Assembly (NCBI GenBank): GCA_025357835.1 | Contig: JANYLM010000014.1 | Coordinates: forward strand, 1 to 58,572 | Reading direction: 5' to 3' | DNA length: 58,572 nt | DNA from: Gammaproteobacteria bacterium | GTDB taxonomy: Bacteria; Pseudomonadota; Gammaproteobacteria; Steroidobacterales; Steroidobacteraceae | In this document: positions 49,330 to 58,470 of the stretch, in pieces | How positions within the stretch are numbered: the stretch's first letter is position 1 | Layout: every line of letters starts with the position of its first letter | The notes under the pieces: model-generated | Database searches by the model: none | The model's input: only the letters and a program-made list of their open reading frames with translations | Told to the model about the DNA's origin: nothing | Translations under genes and position numbers: made by a program

Positions 49330-50507
49330 GTAGGTCTCCTCAAAATCAATTGATCCGTTGCGGCGCGAACCGGGCGAGCCGGCAAGGAGGGACTGATGCG
49401 CTGCAAGACATGGGCAGCGGCCGCGCGCCAGCCGGTGAGTTTGCCGCCGAAGATACCGAGCACACGCGGCTTGGGTTCACGGTCGGTGCTGAATATGGTT
49501 TCTCGCGAGCGGTCGAATGCCGCTGCGGAAGCGGCAGGCAGAACGCGCAAGCCCGCGAAACGCTGTGTGATGTGCTCGCGGCCCAGATGCCTGAAGGCCG
49601 GGAAGTAATGGCGAGCTACGGCCAACAAGTAGTCCTCTTCCGCAGGCAAGGGGACCACCTTATCCGGTTCGCCTTGGTAAGGAGTTTCGGTGGTGCCGAT
49701 CAGGGTTGCGCCATGCCAAGGCATCACGAAAACGGCGCGCCCGTCCGTGGGGCTTTCAACATAGTAGATTCCGGCGGTTACCGCGAAGGGCAAAACGATG
49801 TGCGTACCCTGCACTAGATCCACCGCCGGGATCGGGACAGCCGGTTGGATGAGGCCGCCGACCTGCGGAGCCCAAGGGCCTGCCGCATTGACCAGCACCC
49901 GGGCCGTGCACTGCACGGGTGAACCATCTTGGCTGTAGGTTACTCTGACGCCGCCGTCATCGAGGGCCGCAGCCGTGAAAGCCGCGGGCATTGCGATCTC
50001 GGCACCCAGAGAAATCGCCGATTGCACCACTGCCTGGGTCAACAAGGCATCATCCGTCTGCGCGTCGTGATAGCGAATGACGGCGTCGAGACCGTGAGTC
50101 TCGAGGCCGTCGAGCGTCTGCCATTCGCGTTTCGGCACCGAGCCGAAGCGGGTACTTGCATCGAACCCTCCCAGCAGCGCGTACATCCACAGGCCCAATT
50201 TCAGCTGCCACGGCCGGCGCCGTGTGTCGTGGTAGACCGGAATGAAGAAGGGTTTTAGCTCCACCAGCTCCGCGGCGATTCGCAGATGAATTGCGCGTTC
50301 GCGCAAGCTCTCGCGCACCAGAGCGAACTGGCCGGACTCGAGATATCGCAGCCCGCCGTGAATCAATTTGCTCGAACGACTGGAAGTACCGCTGGCTAGG
50401 CCCGCCCTTTCGATCAGCAGCACGCTGTGGCCGGCTGCCGCGGCGGCCTGCAGTACTCCTGCTCCATGAATTCCGCCACCGACGATAATTACATCGTATT
50501 GTTTCAT
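49326..50507 (-). CDS. GlpD-like FAD-dependent glycerol-3-phosphate dehydrogenase, short form
   Basis: 393 residues beginning YDVIIVGGGIHGAGVLQAAA, followed by the GlpD hallmark SSRSSKLIHGGLRYLE and the substrate-site region VNAAGPWA and VMPWHGATLIGTTETPY. These fit GlpD, which oxidises glycerol-3-phosphate at the inner membrane. A classic GlpD is about 500 residues. This one stops after FGGKLTGWR and lacks the helical C-terminal DAO_C domain, so it is a naturally short member or a related dehydrogenase. It is co-translated with the beta-barrel gene. Confidence 0.82.
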   Translation of the reverse strand: MKQYDVIIVGGGIHGAGVLQAAAAAGHSVLLIERAGLASGTSSRSSKLIHGGLRYLESGQFALVRESLRERAIHLRIAAELVELKPFFIPVYHDTRRRPWQLKLGLWMYALLGGFDASTRFGSVPKREWQTLDGLETHGLDAVIRYHDAQTDDALLTQAVVQSAISLGAEIAMPAAFTAAALDDGGVRVTYSQDGSPVQCTARVLVNAAGPWAPQVGGLIQPAVPIPAVDLVQGTHIVLPFAVTAGIYYVESPTDGRAVFVMPWHGATLIGTTETPYQGEPDKVVPLPAEEDYLLAVARHYFPAFRHLGREHITQRFAGLRVLPAASAAAFDRSRETIFSTDREPKPRVLGIFGGKLTGWRAAAAHVLQRISPSLPARPVRAATDQLILRRPT

Positions 50508-50601
50508 TGAATTGAGAGTGTGGGAAATTGCACTAGGATGCGGGAATACACTTGAACACACCACTATTGCATTGTCGCCAATCGCGAACAGTCGCCGGCG
50601 G

Positions 50602-51000
50602 CTAGGGCTTGTGGTCCCGCTTTTCCTCGAATTGCAGCACGGGCGCGCCCGAGGTGACTTCGATTTCCCCGTCGACGATGGCGCCCTTGGCGATGGCGAT
50701 GGATCGAGCGCTGACCTTGCCGCGTATCACGGCCGTGTAGCCGATTTCCAGCTTGTCTCGGACGTTGAGACCTCCCGTGATCTTGCCGGCGACGATGGCC
50801 TGTTCCGCCTGTATGAAGCCGTGCCAGCTGCCCGTGGCGGACAGATTCAGGCCCCCCTGCAAGTCGCCGTCACCATGCACCTCGCCGGCAACGACGAAAT
50901 GCCCCGCGCCGCGGATATTGCCGACGAACACGGATTCGGCGCCGATAAAAGTCGGAGTTGCCGCATTACCCTCGAAGAACCGCCGCTTTTGTTCGCTCAT
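50602..51000 (-). CDS. Bactofilin (polymer-forming cytoskeletal protein)
   Basis: 132 residues with the bactofilin right-handed beta-helix pattern: short repeats such as VFVGNIRGAGHFVVAGEVHG, DGDLQGGLNLSATGSWHG, IVAGKITGGL and VIRGKVSARSI. Bactofilins polymerise without nucleotide, and locally organise cell-wall enzymes, stalks or motility complexes. There is no membrane anchor. It stands between the GlpD-like and SPOR genes. Confidence 0.87.
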   Translation of the reverse strand: MSEQKRRFFEGNAATPTFIGAESVFVGNIRGAGHFVVAGEVHGDGDLQGGLNLSATGSWHGFIQAEQAIVAGKITGGLNVRDKLEIGYTAVIRGKVSARSIAIAKGAIVDGEIEVTSGAPVLQFEEKRDHKP

Positions 51001-51116
51001 GACAGCTTATTACCCTATCCGGGGCCGGCCGTGATGTGACGAGCTTGGCGTCGCCGCGACATTGCGATTCGAAGTACAATGCAAGGGTCGATCGGAAACC
51101 TCTCTTGAGTAGAAAA

Positions 51117-51905
51117 ATGTTCATGAACAAAGCGCTCATTGGTCTGTGTTTTGGGTTGTTGCTGGCCGTAAGCGGCTGTAGCCGCCAACAAAGCGACTGG
51201 GAAAAAGCCCGGGCGGCGAACACCACGGAATCCTATGAGCAATTCCTCAAGAGATATCCCAGCGGTGAATTCACTGCGCAGGCCCAGGCCCGCGTCAAGG
51301 AACTCTACGAGGAGCACGACTGGCAAAAGGCGCGCGACGCGGATACTCAAGAAGCCTACCAAGCCTTCCTAAAGCAGTACCCGGAAGGTAAATGGACGGA
51401 AGAAGCTCGCATCCGCGTGGAAAACTTCACCTTGGCCCAGGCACCGCCGAACGCGACGCCTGCCGTAGCGGACACCGCGAATACTTCCGCTAGTGCCGCA
51501 GCCGGCGATGCTACCGCTACTTCTACTGCCATCGCCGGTGGAGCCGCTGCCGCAGCGGCAAAGCCGCCGGCGACAAGTGCGTCACCGACACGGGTTGCGA
51601 AACCGGCTGCTGTCAAAGCGGTGCCCGCCAAGGCGCCGTCCGCCAAAGCGGGATCGCATGGCATACAACTTGGGGCGTTCAAGTCCAGCGAAGATGCCGC
51701 CAACAAGCGCTGGGCATACTTGGATAAGACCTACGCTAAGCTGCTGGTCGGACTCTCGCCGACCGTAGCGCCGACGAAAGGCACTTCCGGAACGCTGTAT
51801 CGCTTGCAGGTGTTAGGGCTCACCGAGACCCATGCGCGGGCGATCTGCAAATCCCTGAAGGCCAAATCACAGGCCTGCGTCGTGATCCATAACGCTGTTC
51901 ACTAG
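51117..51905 (+). CDS. SPOR-domain lipoprotein
   Basis: 262-residue lipoprotein (signal LLLAVSGC). The mature protein has two similar tetratricopeptide-like units (DWEKARAANTTESYEQFLKR and DWQKARDADTQEAYQAFLKQ), an Ala/Thr/Pro-rich linker, and a C-terminal SPOR domain beginning GIQLGAFKSSEDAANKRW and ending with SQACVVI. SPOR domains bind denuded glycan at division septa. ATG 51117 or 51123 both fit; the region upstream is untranslated. Confidence 0.87.
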   Translation: MFMNKALIGLCFGLLLAVSGCSRQQSDWEKARAANTTESYEQFLKRYPSGEFTAQAQARVKELYEEHDWQKARDADTQEAYQAFLKQYPEGKWTEEARIRVENFTLAQAPPNATPAVADTANTSASAAAGDATATSTAIAGGAAAAAAKPPATSASPTRVAKPAAVKAVPAKAPSAKAGSHGIQLGAFKSSEDAANKRWAYLDKTYAKLLVGLSPTVAPTKGTSGTLYRLQVLGLTETHARAICKSLKAKSQACVVIHNAVH

Positions 51906-51948
51906 GCGGAATTGACAGGCGCGGCGGAATCGGGCGGTGCGCGTCACC

Positions 51949-51967
51949 CCTGACAATTCTTGTCAGG
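51949..51967. promoter_or_regulatory. Inverted repeat, possible enhancer site
   Basis: CCTGACAA TTC TTGTCAGG is a perfect 8-bp inverted repeat, centred about 63 bases upstream of the sigma-54 -24 element. It is a natural place for an enhancer-binding activator. No activator is identified. Confidence 0.5.
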
Positions 51968-52019
51968 TCCGGCCCCCGAGCCGTGTTTGTAACCAACTGA
52001 ATTTATTGCACTTGCTTCC

Positions 52020-52035
52020 TGGCACGCCACTTGCT
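52020..52035 (+). promoter_or_regulatory. Sigma-54 (RpoN) promoter
   Basis: TGGCACGCCACTTGCT matches the -24/-12 consensus TGGCACG-N4-TTGC. The GG (52021–52022) and GC (52033–52034) are separated by exactly ten bases. Transcription would start near 52046, 31 bases before the ATG of the small gene. Confidence 0.8.
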
Positions 52036-52076
52036 CTATCCCAAGCGTGAGTTCTGTGCCCCGCCAAGGACCTGAG

Positions 52077-52298
52077 ATGCAGTCGCAAATCATCGCTCTA
52101 TTAGTGCCTCAGGGTAGCCGCAAGGCAACCTTGCTGGTACGCCGCGGCGATGGTCAATTTGCGCTCGAAGGAATCGATGCTCGTGTGGCTTCAGCCACGC
52201 GAGTCGCTGCAAACTGGTTTCGCCAGGGTCCCACAATCGTGGACCCGACTACCTCAGAGGTGTTCGGCTACGAAGTGACGGAGGTATCGGCGGCATAG
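52077..52298 (+). CDS. Small protein under sigma-54 control, 73 aa
   Basis: ATG 52077 follows AAGGA with a six-base spacer. The protein MQSQIIALLVPQGSRKATLL… is 73 residues, soluble, with a predicted beta-rich N-terminus and a FGYEVTEVSAA tail. I do not recognise a family. It sits between a sigma-54 promoter and an intrinsic terminator, so it is probably transcribed as a single-gene message. GTG 52047 is a weaker alternative start. Confidence 0.6.
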   Translation: MQSQIIALLVPQGSRKATLLVRRGDGQFALEGIDARVASATRVAANWFRQGPTIVDPTTSEVFGYEVTEVSAA

Positions 52299-52332
52299 AG
52301 CTACTGCTTTTCTCCCCTTGAGTCGATCTTGG

Positions 52333-52372
52333 CGCCGCGATCAAGCTTCCCCCGCTCGCGGCGTTTTTTTTT
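52333..52372 (+). terminator. Intrinsic terminator after the sigma-54 gene
   Basis: CGCCGCGA (52333–52340) and TCGCGGCG (52356–52363) form a perfect 8-bp GC-rich stem with a 15-base loop, followed by nine T residues (52364–52372). Confidence 0.88.
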
Positions 52373-52383
52373 GGCCGGCATAC

Positions 52384-53241
52384 TCACCACCGCGTGCCCT
52401 GCGGCACCAGAACCGTCAACTTCAAATCCGTGCGCTGGGCTACGCGCAGTGTGTACTGCTCGTAGTGGCATCGGCCGCGTCGGACGTGGTGGAAACTGCG
52501 TTTGCCGCCGTCGCGAGACAGCACTTGCTGCGAGTTCCAAGCGGCCTCGAAGGCAACGCTTGCGGAGCATAGTTCTTGGACCATGGCCCGCCGCACCGGG
52601 TCGTCGCGCCAACTCGCCGTGTCGGCACGGTATTCCGCAACCAGCCGGCGCGCTCTCTCATCCCAATTGAGGATGAATTTGCGGGCCCGGGTGTGCAGAA
52701 AAACGTATCGCAGTAGGTTTCTGTCCGCGCCCCGATTCACAGCCGTTGCGGCTTTCTGTGCGGAGCGCGTGGCTCCGCCCAGCCAATCGACGAACAATTC
52801 TGCCGCGGGCCTGTTCCAGGCGATCGCATCCCAATGCCGATCCAGTATGTATGCCGGCGTGCGCACGGCGCGCACGAGGGCCAACAGTTGCTGCGGATCG
52901 GCGTACTCGATCTGTGGCGGCGCCGGGTCCGCGCGTGAAGCGAGCTCGAATAGATAAGCGCGTTCGGCGCGTGACAGGCTCAAGCCGCTGGCGATCGCAT
53001 TAAGCGCTTCGACAGACACGGCCGTCGTGCGGCGCTGCTCAATCCATGTGTACCAGGTCGGACTGATCCCACAGAGCTGTGCCGCCTCCTCGCGCCGCAG
53101 GCCGGGCGCACGGCGCCTAACGCCGCTGGGAAGGTTGAAGTCCTGGGGCCGCAAGCGATCCCGCCGCGCGCGCAGAAAGTCGCCGAGTAAAGGGGGCGAG
53201 CGCTCGACGAGAGCGGCGGGTGATTTGCCATCTGGGTGCAT
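52384..53241 (-). CDS. XRE-family regulator with MmyB-like ligand domain
   Basis: 285 residues. The N-terminal helix-turn-helix (RRRAPGLRREEAAQLCGISP, TWYTWIEQ) is the MmyB/YisR type. The C-terminal two-thirds is the MmyB-like ligand-binding domain: TPAYILDRHWDAIAWNRPAAELF, RKFILNWDERARRLVAEYR and YTLRVAQRTDLKLTVLVP. Relatives often control the divergent neighbour, here a methyltransferase 88 bases away. ATG 53241 was chosen because AAGG precedes it. Confidence 0.88.
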   Translation of the reverse strand: MHPDGKSPAALVERSPPLLGDFLRARRDRLRPQDFNLPSGVRRRAPGLRREEAAQLCGISPTWYTWIEQRRTTAVSVEALNAIASGLSLSRAERAYLFELASRADPAPPQIEYADPQQLLALVRAVRTPAYILDRHWDAIAWNRPAAELFVDWLGGATRSAQKAATAVNRGADRNLLRYVFLHTRARKFILNWDERARRLVAEYRADTASWRDDPVRRAMVQELCSASVAFEAAWNSQQVLSRDGGKRSFHHVRRGRCHYEQYTLRVAQRTDLKLTVLVPQGTRW

Positions 53242-53328
53242 AACCTTGTCCTGTCGCAAGCTGGTAATTCTTATAATAGGATAAGTAGGCATCTTGTACC
53301 CGGATAAGCAGCGATTTAGCATGCAGCC

Positions 53329-54096
53329 ATGCGCACTCACGACCAATCGGTTCAGGACCAATTCGATTCTCGGGCGCAGGCCTACCTGAGCAGCCAAGTA
53401 CACGCCCAAGGTCCCGATCTCGCGCACGCGAAAAGCCTCGTGAAACAAGCCTTACCCGCGACGGGCCACGCGCTCGATGTGGGCTGCGGTGCCGGACACC
53501 TGAGCTTCGCGCTGGCCCCAAGTCTGGCGCGCGTCGTCGCTGTCGATCCGTCACCGAATATGCTGGCTACAGTTGGGCAGGCGGCTGCCGCGCAGGGTCT
53601 GGTACAAATCGATACCCGGCAGGCAAGCGCGGAGTCGCTGCCTTTTGCCGACTCGAGCTTCGATCTCGCTAGCACGCGGTATAGCGCACACCATTGGAGG
53701 CACTTGGAAGCCGCCTTGCAGGAAATGCGACGCGTTCTCAAGCCGCGCGGCTACTTGCTCGTCATCGATATCGTTGGCTATGAAGACCCGCTGGTTGACA
53801 CCCACCTGCAATCCATGGAGCTGCTGCGCGATCCCTCCCATGTGCGTAACCGTTCAGCAAAAGAGTGGCAGTCCGTGCTGGGGGCCGTCGGATATGCGGA
53901 CATCCAACATGCTCAATGGCCTTTGCGGCTGGCGTTTGCACCCTGGGTGGAGCGGATGCGTACGCCGCTCGAACGGATTTCAGTCATTCGTGCCATGCAG
54001 AATGAGGCGCCGCGCGAAGTGCAGGAAGCATTGGCGTTTGAGCCCGATGGTTCCTTTACCGTGCGAACCGGGCTGTTTTGGGCGCGTCCGGCCTAG
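53329..54096 (+). CDS. Class I SAM-dependent methyltransferase
   Basis: 255 residues of the UbiE/BioC-like type. The SAM motif I is ALDVGCGAGHLSFALA (about 48–63), followed by VVAVDPSPNMLA, the post-motif AESLPFADSSFDLAS and RYSAHHWRHLEAALQEMRRV. Substrate is unknown. It is divergent from the MmyB-like regulator and probably its target. Its TAG stop shares CTAG (54093–54096) with the convergent peptidase. Confidence 0.9.
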   Translation: MRTHDQSVQDQFDSRAQAYLSSQVHAQGPDLAHAKSLVKQALPATGHALDVGCGAGHLSFALAPSLARVVAVDPSPNMLATVGQAAAAQGLVQIDTRQASAESLPFADSSFDLASTRYSAHHWRHLEAALQEMRRVLKPRGYLLVIDIVGYEDPLVDTHLQSMELLRDPSHVRNRSAKEWQSVLGAVGYADIQHAQWPLRLAFAPWVERMRTPLERISVIRAMQNEAPREVQEALAFEPDGSFTVRTGLFWARPA

Positions 54097-56198
54097 CGCC
54101 CAATGCCTGCTTGGGCCAACAGAAAGGCGTATTCCATCGCGATTTCGCGGTAACGCTGGAAGCGGCCGGACTTGCCGCCGTGACCGGCTTCCATATCGAC
54201 GTGTAGGAATATGTGGTTTTTGCCGGTCTTAAGGCAGCGCAGCTTGGCAATCCACTTGGCGGGTTCGTAGTACTGGACCTGGCTGTCCCATAATCCCGTG
54301 GTGACAAACATGGCCGGATAGTCTTGAGCCTGGACATTGTCGTAGGGCGAGTAGGACAGCAGGTATTCATAGTCCTTAACTTCATTGGGGTTGCCCCACT
54401 CGTCGTATTCGTTGGTGGTCAGCGGAATGCTGTCGTCCAGCATGGTGGTGATCACATCGACAAAGGGCACCTGCGCGATGATGCCGCGGTAGTCGCCGGG
54501 ACTCAAGTTGGCAACGGCCCCCATCAGCAAACCGCCGGCGCTGCCGCCCATGGCAAACACCTTATCTTTAGCCGCGTAGTGCTGTGCAACGAGATGGCGG
54601 GTAACGTCGATGAAATCCGTGAACGAATTCAACTTGAGCAGCTTGCGGCCGTCGTCGTACCAAGAACGACCCATTTCTTGGCCGCCGCGTACATGGGCGA
54701 TGGCATAAACGAAACCACGGTCAATCAGGCTCAAGCGTGCCGACGAGAAGGTCGGGTCGGTGGACAGGCCGTATGCTCCATAGGCGTACTGCAGCAGCGG
54801 CGCGGAGGCGTCGCGCGTGAAATTCTTGTGGTACACCAGCGACACGGGTACCAGCCTGCCGTCGCGCGCCGGCGCAAACAGAAATTCGGTTCGGTAGTTT
54901 GCCGGATCGAAGCTGCCGACGACGGGATCGCGTTTCAGCAGGACCTTTTCGCCGGTGCGCACGTTGTAGTCGTATTCGGTCGTCGGCGTGGTGAGCGAGG
55001 AATACGTGTAGCGGATGAGTTCGGTGTCGAGTTCGGGATTCACCGATAGCGACGTGGCATAGGCGGCCTCGTCGCTGGCGATGAAGAACTCCTGCGCCGC
55101 CTGCGTCGACGTTGCGCCGTCGGGTGGGTTCTGGTCCGCGGGCCAGCGCGTGATGCCGATCTTGGCAAGGCCGCCGGTGCGGACTGACAGGGCAAGGAAG
55201 CCGTTGAAGACGTCGAAGTCCTCGATGAAAGTATCGTCGCGATGCGCGACCACACTGGCCCAGGCCGAGCGGTCGGCTTCCCGGCCGATGGGCACCCGCA
55301 TCATGCGAAAATTGAGGGCCTGCCAATTGGTTCTGATGATGAAGGCATCGCCCAGATGTTCCAACTGATATTCATGATCGCGTTCGTGCGGGAGGAAGGT
55401 TCTGAACTCGAGCGCGGGATCGTCGGCATGTGCGTACTGCCACTCCGAGGACACCGTGCTTTCCATGTAGATGAAAATGAAGCGCTCGGATTTCGATTTC
55501 GCTACGCCGGTGTAGAAACTCTTGTCGGTTTGCTGGAACGCCAAAGCATCGTGCCGCGGGTCAGTCCCGCGTACATGCTTTTTGACGTACAGCCCGAGTA
55601 GTGTCTCGGGGTCCTTTTCGACGTACAGGATGGTCCGGTTGTCATTGGCCCATGCGAGGTCGGACTCCACATCGGGTATCGCGACTGGCTGAATCTCGCC
55701 GGTCGCTAAATTCTTGAAGCGCAAGCTGTACTGGCGCCTGCCTACCGTGTCTTCGCAAAACGCCAGCCATGAGGAGTCCGGCGACACTTCCAGCGCGCCG
55801 ATCCGGTAATAGTCATGCCCCACAGCGAGTGCATTGGCATCCAAGAGTACCTCTTCGGGCGCATCCAGTGAGCCCTTGCGGCGCGCAAATATGGGGTGTT
55901 CCTTGCCGGGCTCGAAGCGGTTGTTGTACCAGTAGCCGTTCTTGCGATAGGGCACGCTGGTATCGTCCTGCTTGAGCCGCGCGATGATTTCCTCGTACAG
56001 GGAGTTCTCGAAGGGCTTGCCCGCGGCCATGCACCCTTCCCGATACGCATTCTCGGCGGCGAGGTAGGCCAGCACCTGCGGATCCGTACGCTCATCGTCC
56101 CGCAGCCAGTAATAGGGGTCGGTTCTGACGCCATGCGGCGAGATTATGGAGTGGGGTCGCATGTCGGCGACTGGGGGCTCGAAATCCGGTTCTATCAT
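54093..56198 (-). CDS. Oligopeptidase B-like S9 serine peptidase
   Basis: About 701 residues of the prolyl-oligopeptidase family. The N-terminus has YYWLRDDERTDPQVLAYLAA, the oligopeptidase B form. A beta-propeller lies between. The C-terminal hydrolase has the nucleophile elbow MGGSAGGLLMGA, Asp in VTTGLWDSQVQYYEPAKW and His in MEAGHGGKSGR. Oligopeptidase B cuts after Arg/Lys in short peptides. No signal peptide is seen, so it is cytoplasmic. ATG 56198 is preferred to GTG 56213. Confidence 0.93.
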   Translation of the reverse strand: MIEPDFEPPVADMRPHSIISPHGVRTDPYYWLRDDERTDPQVLAYLAAENAYREGCMAAGKPFENSLYEEIIARLKQDDTSVPYRKNGYWYNNRFEPGKEHPIFARRKGSLDAPEEVLLDANALAVGHDYYRIGALEVSPDSSWLAFCEDTVGRRQYSLRFKNLATGEIQPVAIPDVESDLAWANDNRTILYVEKDPETLLGLYVKKHVRGTDPRHDALAFQQTDKSFYTGVAKSKSERFIFIYMESTVSSEWQYAHADDPALEFRTFLPHERDHEYQLEHLGDAFIIRTNWQALNFRMMRVPIGREADRSAWASVVAHRDDTFIEDFDVFNGFLALSVRTGGLAKIGITRWPADQNPPDGATSTQAAQEFFIASDEAAYATSLSVNPELDTELIRYTYSSLTTPTTEYDYNVRTGEKVLLKRDPVVGSFDPANYRTEFLFAPARDGRLVPVSLVYHKNFTRDASAPLLQYAYGAYGLSTDPTFSSARLSLIDRGFVYAIAHVRGGQEMGRSWYDDGRKLLKLNSFTDFIDVTRHLVAQHYAAKDKVFAMGGSAGGLLMGAVANLSPGDYRGIIAQVPFVDVITTMLDDSIPLTTNEYDEWGNPNEVKDYEYLLSYSPYDNVQAQDYPAMFVTTGLWDSQVQYYEPAKWIAKLRCLKTGKNHIFLHVDMEAGHGGKSGRFQRYREIAMEYAFLLAQAGIGR

Positions 56199-56288
56199 GA
56201 ATATGCCTACCACTTGTCCTCAGGTCGGGCGGGAGTATAGTCAGATCAAAAGCAGCTGCAGAGCCAGACTGCGGCCTTAGGAGGAACG

Positions 56289-56717
56289 ATGCAAACCGTA
56301 GCTCAATTGTTGACGGGAAAGGGTAGCGAGGTCTTCTCCGTCACGCCGCAGGATTCGGTATTGCGAGCCATCGAAGTCATGGCAACCCGGCATGTAGGCG
56401 CGCTGCTGGTCATGAATCAGGGATCGTTGATCGGCATCATCTCCGAGCGCGATTACGCCCGAAAGGTGATCCTGAAAAATCGCTCATCGCATGACACGCC
56501 GGTGGGCGACATCATGACTGCCCCGGCTTTCAGCGTGACGCCCGAGGACACGGTGCATCACTGCATGCAGGTCATGACCGAGAAGCGCTTCCGGCACTTG
56601 CCGGTAGTGAAGGGCGGCCGCGTGGTCGGGATGCTGTCCATCGGCGACTTAGTCAAAGCCGTCATCCAAGAGCAGAGCGAGCACATCGAGCAGTTGGAGC
56701 GGTACATCGCAGGGTGA
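56289..56717 (+). CDS. Two-CBS-domain protein
   Basis: 142 residues consisting of a CBS pair: the first repeat with SVTPQDSVLRAIEVMATRHV and GIISERDYARKVIL, the second with SVTPEDTVHHCMQVMTEKRF, HLPVV and GMLSIGDLVKAVI. CBS pairs sense AMP/ATP, SAM or NADH. AGGAGGAACG gives a strong ribosome site. It stands alone. Confidence 0.93.
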   Translation: MQTVAQLLTGKGSEVFSVTPQDSVLRAIEVMATRHVGALLVMNQGSLIGIISERDYARKVILKNRSSHDTPVGDIMTAPAFSVTPEDTVHHCMQVMTEKRFRHLPVVKGGRVVGMLSIGDLVKAVIQEQSEHIEQLERYIAG

Positions 56718-57064
56718 CTCTAAACCGCACTCGATATTCAGCCCGCCTGAAATTCGACTCCTATTTCGCTTGTTGGAACCCAAGTTATAAAAAGTTATTG
56801 GGAACTCACAGGGTGTCATTCTTCCGAAAGCAACAACCGATGCGTGGACTACCGTCAGATTGTACAGTCCAGGCCTTCGTCAGTGACGCGGCGATTGACG
56901 ATGATCGCGACGTAGGTATTATGAGTCGCATACACAGGCGCGCCTAACGGCGTTTGCCCCAACCTGGCGCTGGAATATTCCGGGCGCCTAGAACCGATTT
57001 AAGTTGTTGTTTTTGAAAGGCTTTACGGGCAACCGCAAGGCTGGCTTAAGTACGGGCGCAAGAT
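56718..57064. other. AT-richer leader region upstream of gltB
   Basis: About 350 bases with lower GC than the surroundings, including AAGTTATAAAAAGTTATT near 56781 and TTGTTGTTTTTGAAAGGC near 57003. A gltB leader and promoter are expected here, but no promoter, riboswitch or terminator could be assigned with confidence, and no gene is supported. Confidence 0.45.
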
Positions 57065-58470
57065 ATGGCGAAGCAGGACATTGCAAATCTCACTACCAGC
57101 CGCAACGGCGGCGATCCGCGTATTGGGGATTGGGGACTTTGCCGGGCGGCCTATGAAAAGGACTCCTGCGGATTCGGGTTGATCGCCAGTCTCGATGATC
57201 AGGCCAGCCACTGGGTAGTGCAGACAGCTATCAGCTCGCTCAATCGCCTGACCCATCGTGGTGCAATTGCTGCGGACGGCAAGACCGGCGATGGCTGCGG
57301 CTTGTTGATCAAGCAGCCGACGGCGTTCTTGAGGGCCGCGGCTGCCGAGGCCGGGTTCACCTTGGCGCCGCTGTTTGCCGTCGGCTTGGTGTTCCTCAAT
57401 CGGGACTCGGAGTTGGCCGCAACAGCGCGCGCGGTTCTCACCGAGCAATTGCAGCTGGAGAAGCTTCAAGTCGCGGGCTTTCGTGTCCTGCCGGTAGACA
57501 GTCAAGCCTGCGGCTCGGAAGCGCTCAAGACCCTGCCCACCATCGATCAGGTGTTCGTCAATGCGGGCGGCGACCTCGACGAGGCCACCTTCAACCGCAA
57601 ATTGTACTTGGCACGGCGGCGCACGGAAAAACGCCTGGAAGCCGGCGACCCGGTCTTCTATATCCCCTCCCTGTCGGCCAGCACCATAGTCTACAAAGGC
57701 ATGGTGATGCCGCAGTTCCTGGCGCAGTTCTATCCGGACCTCAAGGACCCGCGGATGGAAGCCTCGGTGGTGGTCTTCCACCAGCGCTTTTCCACCAACA
57801 CCCTGCCGCAGTGGCGTCTGGCTCATCCCTATCGCTACCTGGCCCACAACGGCGAGATCAATACGGTACAGGGCAACCGCAGTTGGGCGGTGGCGCGAGG
57901 TCCGTTATTTCGCTCGCCGGTGTTGCCGGACCTGACCGACATACTGCCCGTTGTGTCCTTGAAGGGGTCGGACTCGCAGTCGCTGGATAATATGCTCGAA
58001 CTGCTGCTGGTCGGCGGCCTCGATCCCATGCATGCCATGCGCATGCTGGTGCCGCCGGCCTGGCAGTCGGTGGACATGATCGATCCCGACCTGAAGGCCT
58101 TCTATGAGTACTACGCCACACACATGGAACCCTGGGATGGTCCGGCCGGCATCGTGCTGACCGACGGCCGATACGCCTGCTGCACCCTGGATCGCAATGG
58201 GCTGCGCCCCGCGCGTTGGGTCATCACCAAGAATCGGCACATCACTATTGCCTCCGAGGCCGGCGTCTGGGATTACCTCCCGGAGGATGTGGTCAAGAAG
58301 GGCAAGCTGGGGCCGGGCGAGATGCTGGCTCTCGATTTGCAGACGGCCGAGCTGATGGACACCAAGCGAGTCGATGATCTATTGAAGAGCCGCCATCCGT
58401 ACAAGGTGTGGCTGAAGAAAGGCGTGCGCTACCTGCAAACCGATCTTATCGATCCGCGTCTAGCGGCCGA
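57065..58470 (+). CDS. gltB: Glutamate synthase large subunit, N-terminal part (window-truncated)
   Basis: GOGAT alpha chain: makes glutamate from glutamine and 2-oxoglutarate in the cytoplasm. The amidotransferase nucleophile is Cys35 in [10 protein letters not shown], which becomes the N-terminal Cys after propeptide removal. Supporting blocks are [49 protein letters not shown] and [16 protein letters not shown] full GltB has about 1,500 residues; here only the first 468 codons are genuine. The frame runs on to a stop at 58501, but residues after LAAEP come from the inverted duplication at 58471–58572 and should be discarded. Confidence 0.95.

Noticed and set aside
57023..57847. 274-codon minus-strand frame
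   Set aside because: Antisense to the gltB glutaminase domain.
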